The translations under genes and the position numbers were made by a program. Shown in pieces: positions 1-9,018 of a DNA stretch of 64,000 nt. The stretch lies in NCBI GenBank assembly GCA_964446865.1, contig CAYURD010000004.1, positions 37,251-101,250 on the forward strand, given 5' to 3'. The notes beneath the pieces were generated by a model. It was not told the origin of the DNA and made no database searches. It saw nothing but the letters and a program-made list of their open reading frames with translations. Source of the stretch: Glaciecola sp964446865 (GTDB taxonomy: Bacteria > Pseudomonadota > Gammaproteobacteria > Enterobacterales > Alteromonadaceae). How positions within the stretch are numbered: the stretch's first letter is position 1; each line of letters opens with the position of its first letter.

Positions 1-255
1 GCTCGTAAAGAACTAAAAGAAGCGATTCTTAGCCTTGCGCCTATTTTTGCTGAAACTGATTATTTCATGAGTGAAGAGTTTAGTCTTGTTGATTGCTATT
101 TAGCACCGTTATTATGGCGTTTACCTGCTTTGGATATCCAGTTAGATGGTCAGGGCAGTCGCGAAATTGTTGCTTACATGAAGCGTATTTTTGAGCGCGG
201 TTCGTTTAAGGCATCGTTGACTGATCAGGAACGTGAAATCCATAACCCACTATAG
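1..255 (+). CDS. sspA: Stringent starvation protein A, C-terminal part (truncated by window edge)
   Basis: The frame is open from base 1 to a TAG at 253-255 and gives the last 84 residues of an SspA-like glutathione-S-transferase-fold protein. The visible part carries the family's C-terminal helical region, with a FSLVDCYLAPLLWRLPALDI segment and an RGSFKASLT stretch near the end. SspA binds RNA polymerase and alters transcription during stationary phase and acid stress. The N-terminal thioredoxin-like domain lies outside the window. The next gene is sspB, the usual partner in an sspAB operon, 126 bp downstream. Confidence 0.9.
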   Translation, partial: ARKELKEAILSLAPIFAETDYFMSEEFSLVDCYLAPLLWRLPALDIQLDGQGSREIVAYMKRIFERGSFKASLTDQEREIHNPL

Positions 256-381
256 GGTTTCATTGAGCCATGCGCGACGATAGCAATTAATATAATTGGC
301 TATTAGCGCATTGGTTTTAAAGGCGCTGGCCCAGCGAACGCTACGATAATACAACTTTATTAAATATAGATACATATAGAC

Positions 382-894
382 ATGCAAGACAACGTTGACA
401 ATCCAATGACAAGTAATCAGCCGTACCTATTACGCGCTTTTTTTGATTGGATACTCGATAACGAATTGACACCTTATATGGTGATTCAAGCAGACTATCC
501 TAATGTGGTTGTGCCTACTCAGTTTGTCAACAATGGACAAATTGTGTTGAATGTTTCACCTAGTGCTTGCGTGAGTTTTAATATGGATTTGGAATGGGTT
601 GAGTTTCAAGCTCGGTTTTCTGGTCAGGCAATGAAAGTGTCTTTTCCATGTGCGGCCGTTGCTGCTATTTATGCCAAAGAAAATGGCGCAGGGACCGCAT
701 TTCAAGTTCAAGAACCTCAACAAAGTGATGAGCCATCTCCTGATGCCAACACTTCAGATAAATCCAGCGCTGAGCCGACCTTAAGTAGTGTTGACGGCAC
801 TGTTGATAATAAAAGTGGCAGTGAATTGGATGAAGCAAGCAAGAAAGACAAGAGTAAGGTCAAGAATAAACCAGGCCTCCGTGTTGTAAAATAA
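382..894 (+). CDS. sspB: ClpXP protease specificity-enhancing factor SspB
   Basis: SspB tethers ssrA-tagged and other substrates to the ClpX unfoldase. Residues 9-110 form the conserved substrate-binding fold (RAFFDWILDNELTPYMVI, then NGQIVLNVSPSA). A long acidic, Ser/Asp-rich flexible tail follows from about residue 112 to 163. The protein ends in LRVVK, the ClpX-binding motif that ends E. coli SspB. The tail keeps the family's design: tethered motif, variable linker. An ATG at 406 is an alternative start (162 aa) that begins at MTSNQPYLLR; neither start has a strong ribosome binding site. It follows sspA, as in other gammaproteobacteria. Confidence 0.95.
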   Translation: MQDNVDNPMTSNQPYLLRAFFDWILDNELTPYMVIQADYPNVVVPTQFVNNGQIVLNVSPSACVSFNMDLEWVEFQARFSGQAMKVSFPCAAVAAIYAKENGAGTAFQVQEPQQSDEPSPDANTSDKSSAEPTLSSVDGTVDNKSGSELDEASKKDKSKVKNKPGLRVVK

Positions 895-902
895 AGCGGA
901 TT

Positions 903-960
903 AACAAGCGCTAGTTCACAAACGCTAGTTTAGAAGGCCCCAGTTCACAAGCGCTAATTC
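903..960. repeat. Three imperfect copies of a short ACAAGCGCTAGTT-like unit
   Basis: Between sspB and the convergent dolP gene a 13-bp unit resembling ACAAGCGCTAGTT occurs three times with one or two changes (near 904, 918 and 946). The second and third copies share the longer core GTTCACAARCGCTARTT. No T-run follows, so it is not an obvious terminator. It may be only a local duplication. Confidence 0.45.
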
Positions 961-1541
961 ACAAGCTCCATAACCCTAATCACTTTAGTCACGCCAGTGA
1001 CGTTTCTGACCAATTCAACGGCTGCACTTGCCTCTGTTTTTGTTAAACGACCCATGATAAATACTTCACTATCTTCCACAATCAAATCAAGTCTTAACAT
1101 GGGGACCGATTCGTTTGTTGCCATCAGTGTTCTGATTTTTGTGCCTAGCCAGATATCGTTAATGGTAGATGTGGTGGCAATAGGCTGACCCAAACGAATT
1201 TGATTATGTACTTTACTGACTTGTTCAACAGATTTTGCGGCTAGTTCTGCTTGCGTAATTAAGTCTTGCGTAAGTGCCTGCCCTGTTAGTAATACTTGGC
1301 TATTGTATATATTGACACTAATGTCAGCTTGCTCTTCTACATTAGGTATTTTATTGATGGCAGTGCTTACTCTGGCCGTCATCGTTTTATCATCTATTTG
1401 TGTGCCGATGGTTCGTCTGTCACTTGTAGTGACTGCTGCGGTCCCTGCTGCGCCAACAGCCACTAAAGAAGTGCACGCACTCATTTGAGACAGTACGACA
1501 AATATCAATGAGATCTTTATAAATGACTGAAAAACCTTCAT
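954..1541 (-). CDS. dolP: Outer-membrane BON-domain lipoprotein DolP (YraP)
   Basis: The product is 195 aa from the ATG at 1541, which has GGGGAA just upstream. The frame extends to 1589, but that part overlaps diaA. A signal peptide (MKVFQSFIKISLIFVVLSQMSA) ends at Cys23, which is followed by TSL. Methionine at -3 is not ideal for a lipobox, but homologues are lipoproteins. Two BON domains follow, with the family phrases RTIGTQIDDKT, VYNSQVLLTGQ-like and GQPI, and a second domain with VFIMGRLTKTEA. DolP supports outer-membrane integrity and interacts with anionic phospholipids and the Bam machinery in E. coli. The start lies one base after the diaA stop, so the two are probably translated together. 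Confidence 0.9.
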   Translation of the reverse strand: MKVFQSFIKISLIFVVLSQMSACTSLVAVGAAGTAAVTTSDRRTIGTQIDDKTMTARVSTAINKIPNVEEQADISVNIYNSQVLLTGQALTQDLITQAELAAKSVEQVSKVHNQIRLGQPIATTSTINDIWLGTKIRTLMATNESVPMLRLDLIVEDSEVFIMGRLTKTEASAAVELVRNVTGVTKVIRVMELVN

Positions 1542-1542
1542 T

Positions 1543-2136
1543 TTATTCCCCGTTTGCAATAGGGAAAAGTGCATTATCGATGCACTCACATAGATTATGT
1601 ATCACTAATAAATGGACCTCTTGAATTCTAGCAGTTCTTGAAGATGGAACGCGCACTTCTACGTCATTTTCTCCGATAAAGTTAGCCATTTCACCACCGT
1701 CTTTGCCCGTTAATGCAACAATGGTCATGTCTCTTGATAGTGCAGCTTGCATCGCATTAATCACGTTTGCAGAATTGCCGCTTGTTGATATTGCTAATAA
1801 GATATCGCCAGCTTGACCAAGTGCTTTGACTTGCTTTGAAAACACTTCGTTGTATGAAAAGTCGTTTGCAATAGACGTAATGGTAGAGCTGTCGGTGGTT
1901 AAGGCAACAGCCGGCAGCGACGGGCGGTTTCTTTCATATCGATTTAATAATTCTGAAGAGAAGTGCTGAGCGTCTCCTGCTGAGCCACCGTTACCGCATG
2001 ATAAAATTTTATTGCCGCGTATTAAGGCCTCAATCATCATTTTAGATGCTTTTTCTATCGGTTCTGGTAATGCTTCGGCGGCAGCTATTTTTGTTTGAAT
2101 GCTTTCTGTGAAGCTCTTTTTAATATTGTCCAACAT
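1543..2136 (-). CDS. diaA: DnaA initiator-associating protein DiaA (SIS domain)
   Basis: The product is 197 aa, matching E. coli DiaA (196 aa). The SIS (sugar isomerase) fold is marked by GNGGSAGDAQHFSSE at residues 48-62 and the STSGNS phosphate loop near residue 116. DiaA is a GmhA relative that forms a tetramer binding several DnaA molecules, promoting timely initiation at oriC. It is told apart from GmhA mainly by context: it sits between yraN and dolP, exactly as in E. coli. AGGAG lies about 11 bases upstream of the ATG. Confidence 0.9.
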   Translation of the reverse strand: MLDNIKKSFTESIQTKIAAAEALPEPIEKASKMMIEALIRGNKILSCGNGGSAGDAQHFSSELLNRYERNRPSLPAVALTTDSSTITSIANDFSYNEVFSKQVKALGQAGDILLAISTSGNSANVINAMQAALSRDMTIVALTGKDGGEMANFIGENDVEVRVPSSRTARIQEVHLLVIHNLCECIDNALFPIANGE

Positions 2137-2204
2137 CTTGTTGTTCGCTCCTGGTGAAATATTTTTGTTATTTTTCTAGTCTTACTGACATCATACCTGT
2201 CTTC

Positions 2205-2591
2205 TCATACATTTTTAAGCCAGTTTAGCGTTTCTCCGTCAATGGCAATCACGTCTATACGTAAACTTGTATGGTGTACATTTAAATTCTGTTCTTTTAA
2301 GTAACATAAAATTGCTCGCGTCATTTTACTTCTTTTTGCAGGCGTAAAATATTGCGCCGCGCAGCCATGTTCTTTACTACTTCGATATTTGACCTCAACA
2401 AAAACCCATTGTTTCCCATCTTTAAAAATTAAATCGATTTCGCCTAAAGGTACTCTGTAGTTTTGTACCACATAGTTAAGACCTTGTTTCCTTAGGAAGT
2501 CTTTTGCATCTGTTTCGGCTTGCTCTCCGCTATGTTTTGCACGACCTTGTTTCGTGTCGTTTATCTGTTGCTTTTTTATCATGGTGAACAT
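2205..2591 (-). CDS. yraN: YraN family protein (UPF0102, nuclease-like fold)
   Basis: The product is 128 aa. It has the UPF0102 signature of a restriction-endonuclease-like fold: GEIDLIF at residues 50-56 and VFVEVKYR at 63-70, which correspond to the acidic residue and the ExK pair of PD-(D/E)XK nucleases. No function has been settled for the family; Holliday-junction-like processing has been suggested from the fold. Another ATG three codons in is an equally good start. It lies between lpoA and diaA in the conserved order. Confidence 0.9.
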   Translation of the reverse strand: MFTMIKKQQINDTKQGRAKHSGEQAETDAKDFLRKQGLNYVVQNYRVPLGEIDLIFKDGKQWVFVEVKYRSSKEHGCAAQYFTPAKRSKMTRAILCYLKEQNLNVHHTSLRIDVIAIDGETLNWLKNV

Positions 2592-2687
2592 CCGTTTTCA
2601 CTTGATTACACTTAATGTTTTTGCAGTATGGTTGCATAGCGTTTAAATAGTGCTCGCATAGATTTTTGTAAAGCATCAGCGTTACTA

Positions 2688-4781
2688 TTATTGCGCGTTT
2701 ATATCACTTTCTGTTATCGCTATTGACCTTAGTTCGCGCTCAACTTGTTTATCATTAATTGAAAGAACACCACTTTTCCCAACTATTTTCAGCTGCCCAA
2801 ATGTGTGCAATTGCGCAAGATTGTCTACAATTTCTAAGGCGTCATAACCAAAAGCGAATAGTCGTAAATAGGCACTTGGTGGCTGATTAAACAAATCGTC
2901 GATCTTATTCGCAAACGACGATCTGCGCTGCTCGGGTAAAAGCCAAGGCATATCAGTAAATACAACGTTTTTTAGGTCTCTCAAGCTATTTTTACTGCGT
3001 TTATGGTTATAACTATAAGAAGTGGCAAAAACAGGTACTTGTTCATCACTAAACAAGCTAATACTTGATTCGATGATTGGGTTAATCAGTTCCAAATCAT
3101 CGGGTCTTGAGAACACAACAAAAGCGTCTACGTCACGTCTGTTTCTGGTGACGCTAAATACTCGCGCTTCGGATAAATTTGAAAGCTGTGAAATACGACG
3201 TTGGCTTTGCAAAACATCTAGTGCAGAAGTAATACCGATACGCATGCTTTGATTGTCGGTGTACTTGATGCGCTGTAATGTGTTTGTGGTATTTGCAGCG
3301 GATTGATTTTGCGTTTGGCTGCTCAATATCTTATTTGCACTTTGCCAAGCATCAACAAAAGCGTTGGCCATTCGTTCGGTGATATTCGCACCATCGCTAA
3401 CCACAATTGGGTTTTGTATATTTTGCTGCTTCATTAATGCGACAAGTTGGCGAGCCTCATGCTCAGGTGCTAGCGCAAAACTTGCATATATTTTTGCTTG
3501 ATTGTTAGCGCTTTGACTAAGTTGATTGAGCAACAAGTGCTTTTTATCGCGTAAATCTAAGGTATTAATTTGCTCAATATGACTACGCAGCAAAGGTCCT
3601 ACGATAACAGAGTAATCTTTTAGTGTTTCGTCATTTATACTCTTGTTCAAGCTTGGTAAAGAACCCGTGTCAATAAACTCGATGCTACTCGTTTGTGCAG
3701 CAAGTAAGTTATTATAATAAGAAGCTAATACGCCTTGTTTTATTGCCTGCCCTTGGCCTGATAAACGACCTGATAAAGGCAATAGAACCGCAATTTTTTG
3801 TGAAGCCAAATCTGCTTCAGACACATTTAATTCCAAATAACTCTTTACCTGGCTTGGCAAATTTTGAGCAATAGGGTTGCTTGGATTATTGTTAATCCAT
3901 TGCACTATAGAGCTTTGACGAGCTAGGTCATTCAAAGAGCTATCTTCTATCGTGTCAAGCATGATTTTATACGCATTCAATGCAGGAAACTGTTGCAACA
4001 GGCGCCTTTTATAAGCGTTTTCGAGCAAAGAAAACCATGCCCAAATTTGGTCTCTATATTGCTGCGAGATAAATGCTGAACTTAGGTTTGGTTGCTCTCG
4101 TTTTATTAGGCTTAACATGGTTTCTAGCGCGGCATTATAGTTTGCTTGTTTGGCAAATAAATTCGCCTGTGCTTTATTTTTTCGCCAATACAAAGATGAT
4201 TGATTACTTGATGACAGGGTGTTTTGAGCTGGAGGTTCAACTGGCGCTTGTGATAACCACGTTTGTGTTAGCGATAAAAGAGGTTCTTTTTTCACTAGGT
4301 TGCCGAGTTTTTCAATCATAATTAATTGACATTCCGCCTTGATAATATTCGCGTGACTAATATGCGTTTGAGTTTGTAGGCTTGATTGAATATGCTTTAC
4401 GATTTGATTGGCAGCATTGCAGTTGCTTGTTGCTAAGGCCGATGTGTTATCGATGGCGTCGTCAGTATTTTGTGATCGGTCCAAAGCTGATTCATTAAGG
4501 CTTTCTGGCTTGGTTTGGCTGATAGGGTAAAGATACTGATCGGCTAATTGAAGCAAACTATCATTGCGTTGCTGTAAATCTCGGCTTTGGATAAAGGCGT
4601 GTTCTATTGAGGCTAATTGGTCGCTTGGCAAGGTTTGTTGAAGGCCTGACGTTTGATCAGCTTGTACGCTTGTCGTCTTAGCTTTTTCATTTTGTGGCTG
4701 CGTACTGGCGCATGCTACTAAAAAATAGCAAAAGCAGGCTATGATTGTCGTTCGATAAAATTTGTTAAGGTTTACTTTCAC
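2688..4781 (-). CDS. lpoA: Penicillin-binding protein activator LpoA (outer-membrane lipoprotein)
   Basis: LpoA reaches from the outer membrane through the peptidoglycan to activate the transpeptidase of PBP1a. I place the start at the GTG at 4781, giving 697 aa (E. coli 678). It directly precedes a lipoprotein signal, MKVNLNKFYRTTIIACFCY, with lipobox LVAC at residues 21-24. The open frame continues to 4901, but that extension has no signal-peptide character. A helical TPR-like N-terminal half is followed by a periplasmic-binding-protein-like half beginning near IAVLLPLSGRLSGQGQAIKQG and including VIVGPLLRSHIEQ. It is divergent from rsmI and heads the lpoA-yraN-diaA-dolP block. Confidence 0.9.
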   Translation of the reverse strand: MKVNLNKFYRTTIIACFCYFLVACASTQPQNEKAKTTSVQADQTSGLQQTLPSDQLASIEHAFIQSRDLQQRNDSLLQLADQYLYPISQTKPESLNESALDRSQNTDDAIDNTSALATSNCNAANQIVKHIQSSLQTQTHISHANIIKAECQLIMIEKLGNLVKKEPLLSLTQTWLSQAPVEPPAQNTLSSSNQSSLYWRKNKAQANLFAKQANYNAALETMLSLIKREQPNLSSAFISQQYRDQIWAWFSLLENAYKRRLLQQFPALNAYKIMLDTIEDSSLNDLARQSSIVQWINNNPSNPIAQNLPSQVKSYLELNVSEADLASQKIAVLLPLSGRLSGQGQAIKQGVLASYYNNLLAAQTSSIEFIDTGSLPSLNKSINDETLKDYSVIVGPLLRSHIEQINTLDLRDKKHLLLNQLSQSANNQAKIYASFALAPEHEARQLVALMKQQNIQNPIVVSDGANITERMANAFVDAWQSANKILSSQTQNQSAANTTNTLQRIKYTDNQSMRIGITSALDVLQSQRRISQLSNLSEARVFSVTRNRRDVDAFVVFSRPDDLELINPIIESSISLFSDEQVPVFATSYSYNHKRSKNSLRDLKNVVFTDMPWLLPEQRRSSFANKIDDLFNQPPSAYLRLFAFGYDALEIVDNLAQLHTFGQLKIVGKSGVLSINDKQVERELRSIAITESDINAQ

Positions 4782-4982
4782 ATCGTATCCATGGACTGCT
4801 AGTTTTTCGTGCGTTCGTTGGATTGAGTTGGCGTGCGTTTTATTCCGACCCATAATCAACACCAGACGCTTAATAAGGTCATAGTCTACTTGGATACGCA
4901 AAAATATCTAGTTCATTTCATGCAAACTGGTCTTAAGTTTGTGTACACTAGCGACATTTAGAAATCAGCAAGAGTAAAATCT

Positions 4983-5819
4983 ATGTCAGCCAGTCTTTAT
5001 ATCGTTCCGACACCTATTGGTAATCTTGCTGATATTAGTGAAAGAGCGCTAAAAGTGCTTGAAGAAGTTGATTTAATAGCGGCCGAAGACACTCGTCATT
5101 CGGGCAGGCTTTTACAGCATTATGCTATTAGCACTCGTACAATAAGCGTACACGACCATAATGAACGACAACGCAGTGATTTAATTATTCAGAAGCTAAA
5201 AAACGGTGAGTCAATTGCACTAATTTCCGACGCTGGTACGCCTCTTATCAGCGATCCTGGATATACGCTCGTAAGTCGTTGCCGAGAAGCGGGTTTGTCG
5301 GTGATTGCGATTCCTGGCCCATGTGCATTAACCACAGCCTTGAGCGCGTCAGGCCTACCTACCGATCGATTTAGTTTTATGGGTTTTTTGCCCGTAAAAC
5401 AAAAAGCGAAAGAAGAGGCGTTAATTGAGGCTGCTAACACGCATCATACTGTAATATTTTATGAGGCACCTCGACGAGTAATCAGCACTATCGAAACCTG
5501 TGCTTTAGTATTACCTGAAACGCATCACATTGTGCTTGCAAAAGAACTGACTAAACATTTTGAGCGCTATGTTAGTGGCGATGCACAAGCTGTACTGACT
5601 TGGTTAAACGAAGATGCTGCCCATCAAAAAGGTGAGTTTGTATTAATGATTTATTGCAAGGCGCCGCAAAATGATTCATTACCATTAGATGCGACAAGCT
5701 TACTTAATAGACTGTTACCCTTAATGCCACCTAAAGCGGCAGCAGCGGTGGTAAGCGATCATTATTCAGTAAACAAAAAAGCGCTTTACCAGTTTGCCTT
5801 AGCACAAAAAGACGGCTAA
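4983..5819 (+). CDS. rsmI: 16S rRNA 2'-O-ribose C1402 methyltransferase RsmI
   Basis: RsmI methylates the ribose of C1402 in the decoding centre using S-adenosylmethionine. The 278-aa protein has the tetrapyrrole-methylase fold. The N-terminal YIVPTPIGNLADISERAL is diagnostic, followed by AAEDTRHSG, ALISDAGTPLISDPG and the SAM-site IPGPCALTTALSASG. Lengths in the family are about 280 aa. It is divergent from lpoA across 200 bp and converges on argR with only 4 bp between stop codons. Confidence 0.95.
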   Translation: MSASLYIVPTPIGNLADISERALKVLEEVDLIAAEDTRHSGRLLQHYAISTRTISVHDHNERQRSDLIIQKLKNGESIALISDAGTPLISDPGYTLVSRCREAGLSVIAIPGPCALTTALSASGLPTDRFSFMGFLPVKQKAKEEALIEAANTHHTVIFYEAPRRVISTIETCALVLPETHHIVLAKELTKHFERYVSGDAQAVLTWLNEDAAHQKGEFVLMIYCKAPQNDSLPLDATSLLNRLLPLMPPKAAAAVVSDHYSVNKKALYQFALAQKDG

Positions 5820-5823
5820 CAAA

Positions 5824-6288
5824 CTACACGTTATCGAACAAGTCTTGGACTCGCTGCCTTAAATCATCGATTTGGGTAATATCAGCAGGGGCAATAAATA
5901 TCGTGTCGTCACCTGCTATAGTGCCTAATACGCCATCGGTATGACTTAATGAATCAAGCAATCGAGCGATTAGCTGCGCGGCACCGGGGCTCGTTCTGAT
6001 AATGACCATCACGTTGTTGTGAACAATGTCTAATACAAGTTGTTTAAGCGGACTTTTGGCGGTAGGCATGCCAAGTTCAGGTGGTAAACAGTAAACCATG
6101 TCTCCCCGAGCATCTCGCGTGCGCACCGCGCCAAATTTACTGAGCATTCTAGAGACTTTAGACTGACTAATATTATCAAAGCCAAGCGCCTTAAGTGCAC
6201 TGACTATCTCGCCTTGCGAGCCATAACTTTCTGTTTTTAAAATTTCTCGGAATGCTTTAACGAGTACATCTTGTTTTTGAGTGGTCAT
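5824..6288 (-). CDS. argR: Arginine repressor ArgR
   Basis: The product is 154 aa (E. coli 156). It has an N-terminal winged helix with the recognition segment SQSKVSRMLSKFG at residues 41-53. The C-terminal oligomerisation and arginine-binding domain carries GTIAGDDTIFIAP near residues 122-134. It acts as an arginine-loaded hexamer on ARG boxes of biosynthesis genes. It is divergent from mdh, a pairing seen widely in gammaproteobacteria. I see no clear ARG box pair in the intergenic region, so autoregulation cannot be shown from the sequence. Confidence 0.95.
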   Translation of the reverse strand: MTTQKQDVLVKAFREILKTESYGSQGEIVSALKALGFDNISQSKVSRMLSKFGAVRTRDARGDMVYCLPPELGMPTAKSPLKQLVLDIVHNNVMVIIRTSPGAAQLIARLLDSLSHTDGVLGTIAGDDTIFIAPADITQIDDLRQRVQDLFDNV

Positions 6289-6321
6289 CGAGCCTACAAC
6301 ATTGATAGAGGTTGAAATAGT

Positions 6322-6346
6322 ATATGCGATTAAGGATAGCGCATAT
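6322..6346. promoter_or_regulatory. Perfect dyad in the argR-mdh intergenic region
   Basis: ATATGCG at 6322-6328 is repeated in inverted orientation as CGCATAT at 6340-6346, with 11 bases between. It lies 34-58 bp upstream of the argR start and could be an operator for argR or for the divergent mdh. It does not match the ARG box consensus. The assignment as a binding site is inferred only from symmetry and position. Confidence 0.35.
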
Positions 6347-6477
6347 GCCGATAAATTAACAAAATTTTGACAAAAACGGGCTGTTTTTTGCGATCGACTA
6401 TAGTTTCATTGAGATTTAGGTGTAGATCGGCTAACCTTCGCGCTCAATTTATTAATCTTGTCACTGGAGATAACTCT

Positions 6478-7416
6478 ATGAAAGTAGCAGTATTAGGCGC
6501 CGCAGGCGGTATTGGTCAAGCATTGTCATTGTTGTTGAAAACGCAATTGCCGGCAGGATCAGAATTATCATTGTACGACGTAGCGCCGGTTGTACCTGGC
6601 GTGGCAGTTGATTTAAGCCACATACCTACTGATGTAAAAGTGGCTGGATATGGTGCTGACGATTTAAGTGCGGCATTAACGGGTTGCGATATCGTGCTTA
6701 TTCCAGCGGGTGTGCCAAGAAAACCTGGGATGGACCGTTCAGACTTGTTTAACATCAACGCAGGTATCGTGAAAAACTTGATCGAAGCGTGCGCTGATAA
6801 CTGTCCAAAAGCATGCATTGGCGTTATCACTAACCCGGTAAATACAACGGTTGCTATCGCTGCTGAAACCCTAAAAGCAAAAGGCGTGTATGATAAGAAC
6901 AAGTTGTTTGGCGTCACAACCCTTGATGTCATTCGTTCTGAAACCTTTATTGCTGAGCTTAAAGGCTTGAGCACGTCAGATGTACACGTACCGGTTATTG
7001 GCGGTCACTCTGGCACGACTATTTTGCCATTGTTGTCACAGGTTAAAGGCGTAAGTTTCTCTGATGACGAAATTGCTAGCTTAACCCCACGTATCCAAAA
7101 TGCAGGTACAGAAGTGGTTGAAGCTAAAGCTGGCGGCGGATCAGCAACATTGTCGATGGGTCAAGCAGCTGCTCGTTTTTGTTTGTCACTCGTTAAGGCG
7201 ATGCAAGGTGAAGACGTTACTGAGTACACTTACGTGCAAGTCGACGGTTCTGATGATGCAGCATTTTTTGCCCATCCGGTTCGCTTGGGTAAAAATGGTG
7301 TAGAAGAAATTTTGCCTTACGGCGAGCTAAGTGCCTTTGAGCAAAAAGCGAAAGAAGACATGTTAGGTGGTTTACGTAATGACATCCAAATGGGTGTAGA
7401 TTTTGTAAACGGTTAA
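6478..7416 (+). CDS. mdh: Malate dehydrogenase
   Basis: The enzyme interconverts malate and oxaloacetate with NAD in the TCA cycle. The start is the ATG at 6478, preceded by GGAGA, giving 312 aa, the same as E. coli Mdh. The frame runs upstream to 6367 without support. Features seen are the NAD-binding MKVAVLGAAGGIGQALSLLL, the substrate arginines in VPRKPGMDRSDLF, and the catalytic histidine in PVIGGHSGTTILP. A strong terminator follows at once, so it is probably monocistronic. Confidence 0.97.
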   Translation: MKVAVLGAAGGIGQALSLLLKTQLPAGSELSLYDVAPVVPGVAVDLSHIPTDVKVAGYGADDLSAALTGCDIVLIPAGVPRKPGMDRSDLFNINAGIVKNLIEACADNCPKACIGVITNPVNTTVAIAAETLKAKGVYDKNKLFGVTTLDVIRSETFIAELKGLSTSDVHVPVIGGHSGTTILPLLSQVKGVSFSDDEIASLTPRIQNAGTEVVEAKAGGGSATLSMGQAAARFCLSLVKAMQGEDVTEYTYVQVDGSDDAAFFAHPVRLGKNGVEEILPYGELSAFEQKAKEDMLGGLRNDIQMGVDFVNG

Positions 7417-7431
7417 TTGTTTAAGCTCAAT

Positions 7432-7461
7432 AAAAAACCAGCGCTAGTCGCTGGTTTTTTT
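7432..7461 (+). terminator. Rho-independent terminator after mdh
   Basis: The stem CCAGCG/CGCTGG with a CTAGT loop is flanked by a run of A on the left and seven T on the right. It begins 15 bp after the mdh stop. Confidence 0.9.
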
Positions 7462-7540
7462 GTCTTACGCTTCTTCAGCAAACACCAATACTGTAGTCTA
7501 TACTCTTGACGAATGTCTACAGTATCTAAGGGAAATATAG

Positions 7541-8470
7541 ATGGCAAACCAAACGCGTTTAAAAGTGTCTATACGATTAACATTATTGTGTGCAATGTTG
7601 ACTACGTGTTTTGTTTTAAGTTCGTGTACGACTAAAAACAAAGACATCGTCAAGGAAGGCGCCTCTCTTACCTTGGTGTCTGACGCTTATGAATTTACTG
7701 AAGGTCCAGCGATGGACGCAAACGGTGATGTCTACTTTACTGACCAACCTAATAATCGGATTGTAAAGTGGACTGCTGCTAGCGGTGAGCTGATCGATTG
7801 GCTTATGCCTTCTGGACGTGCCAATGGACTTTACGTAGATCACGATGGCAATTTACTTGCTTGCGCAGATGAAAAAAACGAACTTTGGCGAATTGATAAA
7901 GACAAAAACGTCACCGTTGTGGTCTCTGATTATCAAGGAAAGTTGTTAGGCGGGCCAAATGATTTATGGCTTGCTCAAGACGGTGGAATTTACTTTACCG
8001 ATCCACTTTATGAAAGACCATGGTGGTCACCCACCAATAACAGAATTGAAGAACGTCGCGTTTATTATATTGCACCAAACTCATCAGAGCCTGTGATTGT
8101 TGCACACGGTGATTATCAGCAACCAAATGGCATTATTGGTACGCCAGACGGCAAAACGCTTTATGTGGCTGACAACGGTGCTAAGCGAACCTATTCGTTT
8201 AGCATCAATCAAGATGGCAGTCTGTCTAATCCCGCTTTATTTGCGGATATGGGATCTGACGGTATGACAATAGACAACCAAGGTAACGTCTACCTAACAG
8301 GTGACGGGGTAACGGTCTTTAATGCTAATGGTAAAAAAATAAAACACATTCCGGTACCAGAAAATTGGACGGCAAACGTGACATTTGCGGGTAAAAACCA
8401 AGATGTTTTGTTTATTACTGCGATGGATTCAGTTTATACGCTCAATATGAACGTTAATGGCGTTAGGTAA
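7541..8470 (+). CDS. SMP-30/gluconolactonase-family lipoprotein
   Basis: The 309-aa protein has a signal peptide ending in the lipobox LSSC (Cys29), so it is probably a membrane-anchored periplasmic enzyme. The rest is a six-bladed beta-propeller of the SMP-30/gluconolaconase/LRE type. The four usual metal ligands are recognisable: Glu in FTEGPAMD, Asn in GGPNDLWL, Asn in QQPNGIIG and Asp in GSDGMTID. Family members hydrolyse sugar lactones; the substrate here is unknown. It stands alone between the mdh terminator and a convergent methyltransferase gene. Confidence 0.8.
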   Translation: MANQTRLKVSIRLTLLCAMLTTCFVLSSCTTKNKDIVKEGASLTLVSDAYEFTEGPAMDANGDVYFTDQPNNRIVKWTAASGELIDWLMPSGRANGLYVDHDGNLLACADEKNELWRIDKDKNVTVVVSDYQGKLLGGPNDLWLAQDGGIYFTDPLYERPWWSPTNNRIEERRVYYIAPNSSEPVIVAHGDYQQPNGIIGTPDGKTLYVADNGAKRTYSFSINQDGSLSNPALFADMGSDGMTIDNQGNVYLTGDGVTVFNANGKKIKHIPVPENWTANVTFAGKNQDVLFITAMDSVYTLNMNVNGVR

Positions 8471-8490
8471 AAAACGCCAATGCCAAACAA

Positions 8491-8988
8491 TCAGCTAATT
8501 TTCGCTTGATTGTTTGTGTCCCGACTTTTCCTAATTAGCTCATCGCCCCTAGCATAATCAGATTTCGCCATTCTGTCATACAGCACTACATTCGCCGTCG
8601 CTGCTAAGTTCATGCTGTTATTTGTGGGGACGTATACCACGTGGTCTGCAGCATCGATAATGCTTTGGGAAACGGTGCCGTCTTCAGGTCCAAAAATATA
8701 GAAAGCCTGGTTGGGGTGTGAGAATTCAGGTAAAGGGACAGCGCCTTCTACCAATTCAATCACCACCGATTTTGCATCAGCGGGTATAGCATTAAGCAAA
8801 TCATCTACCGCGATAGTAGGCACACTTTGATGGACGTTTTTTGTGTCTTCATTAAATGCGCGCGCATATTCGTAGCGTTTACCGGTGTAATATATTGCTT
8901 TCGCGCCATAACAGCCAGCTGCGCGCAATATGACGGCAACGTTGCTGGCTGATTTAGGGTTAATTAAACCAATATTAACCATAGACAT
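8491..8988 (-). CDS. TrmH (SpoU) family RNA 2'-O-methyltransferase
   Basis: The 165-aa protein has the SPOUT trefoil-knot motifs: motif 1 with NVAVILRAAGCYGA, motif 2 with FGPEDGTVSQ, and motif 3 with VPTNNSMNLAATANVVLYDRM. It uses S-adenosylmethionine to methylate a ribose in tRNA or rRNA. The size is like TrmL, but TrmL has different surroundings and the target cannot be told from sequence. It is followed on the same strand by nothing and lies downstream of ppc, 30 bp away, so it may be cotranscribed with ppc. Confidence 0.85.
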   Translation of the reverse strand: MSMVNIGLINPKSASNVAVILRAAGCYGAKAIYYTGKRYEYARAFNEDTKNVHQSVPTIAVDDLLNAIPADAKSVVIELVEGAVPLPEFSHPNQAFYIFGPEDGTVSQSIIDAADHVVYVPTNNSMNLAATANVVLYDRMAKSDYARGDELIRKSRDTNNQAKIS

Positions 8989-9018
8989 AATACCTTATTA
9001 AAGAGATGTAATGATTGC

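Noticed and set aside
8484..8517. 10-bp inverted repeat CAAACAATCA/TGATTGTTTG as a terminator
   Set aside because: It overlaps the end of the methyltransferase gene and is not followed by a T-run on either strand.
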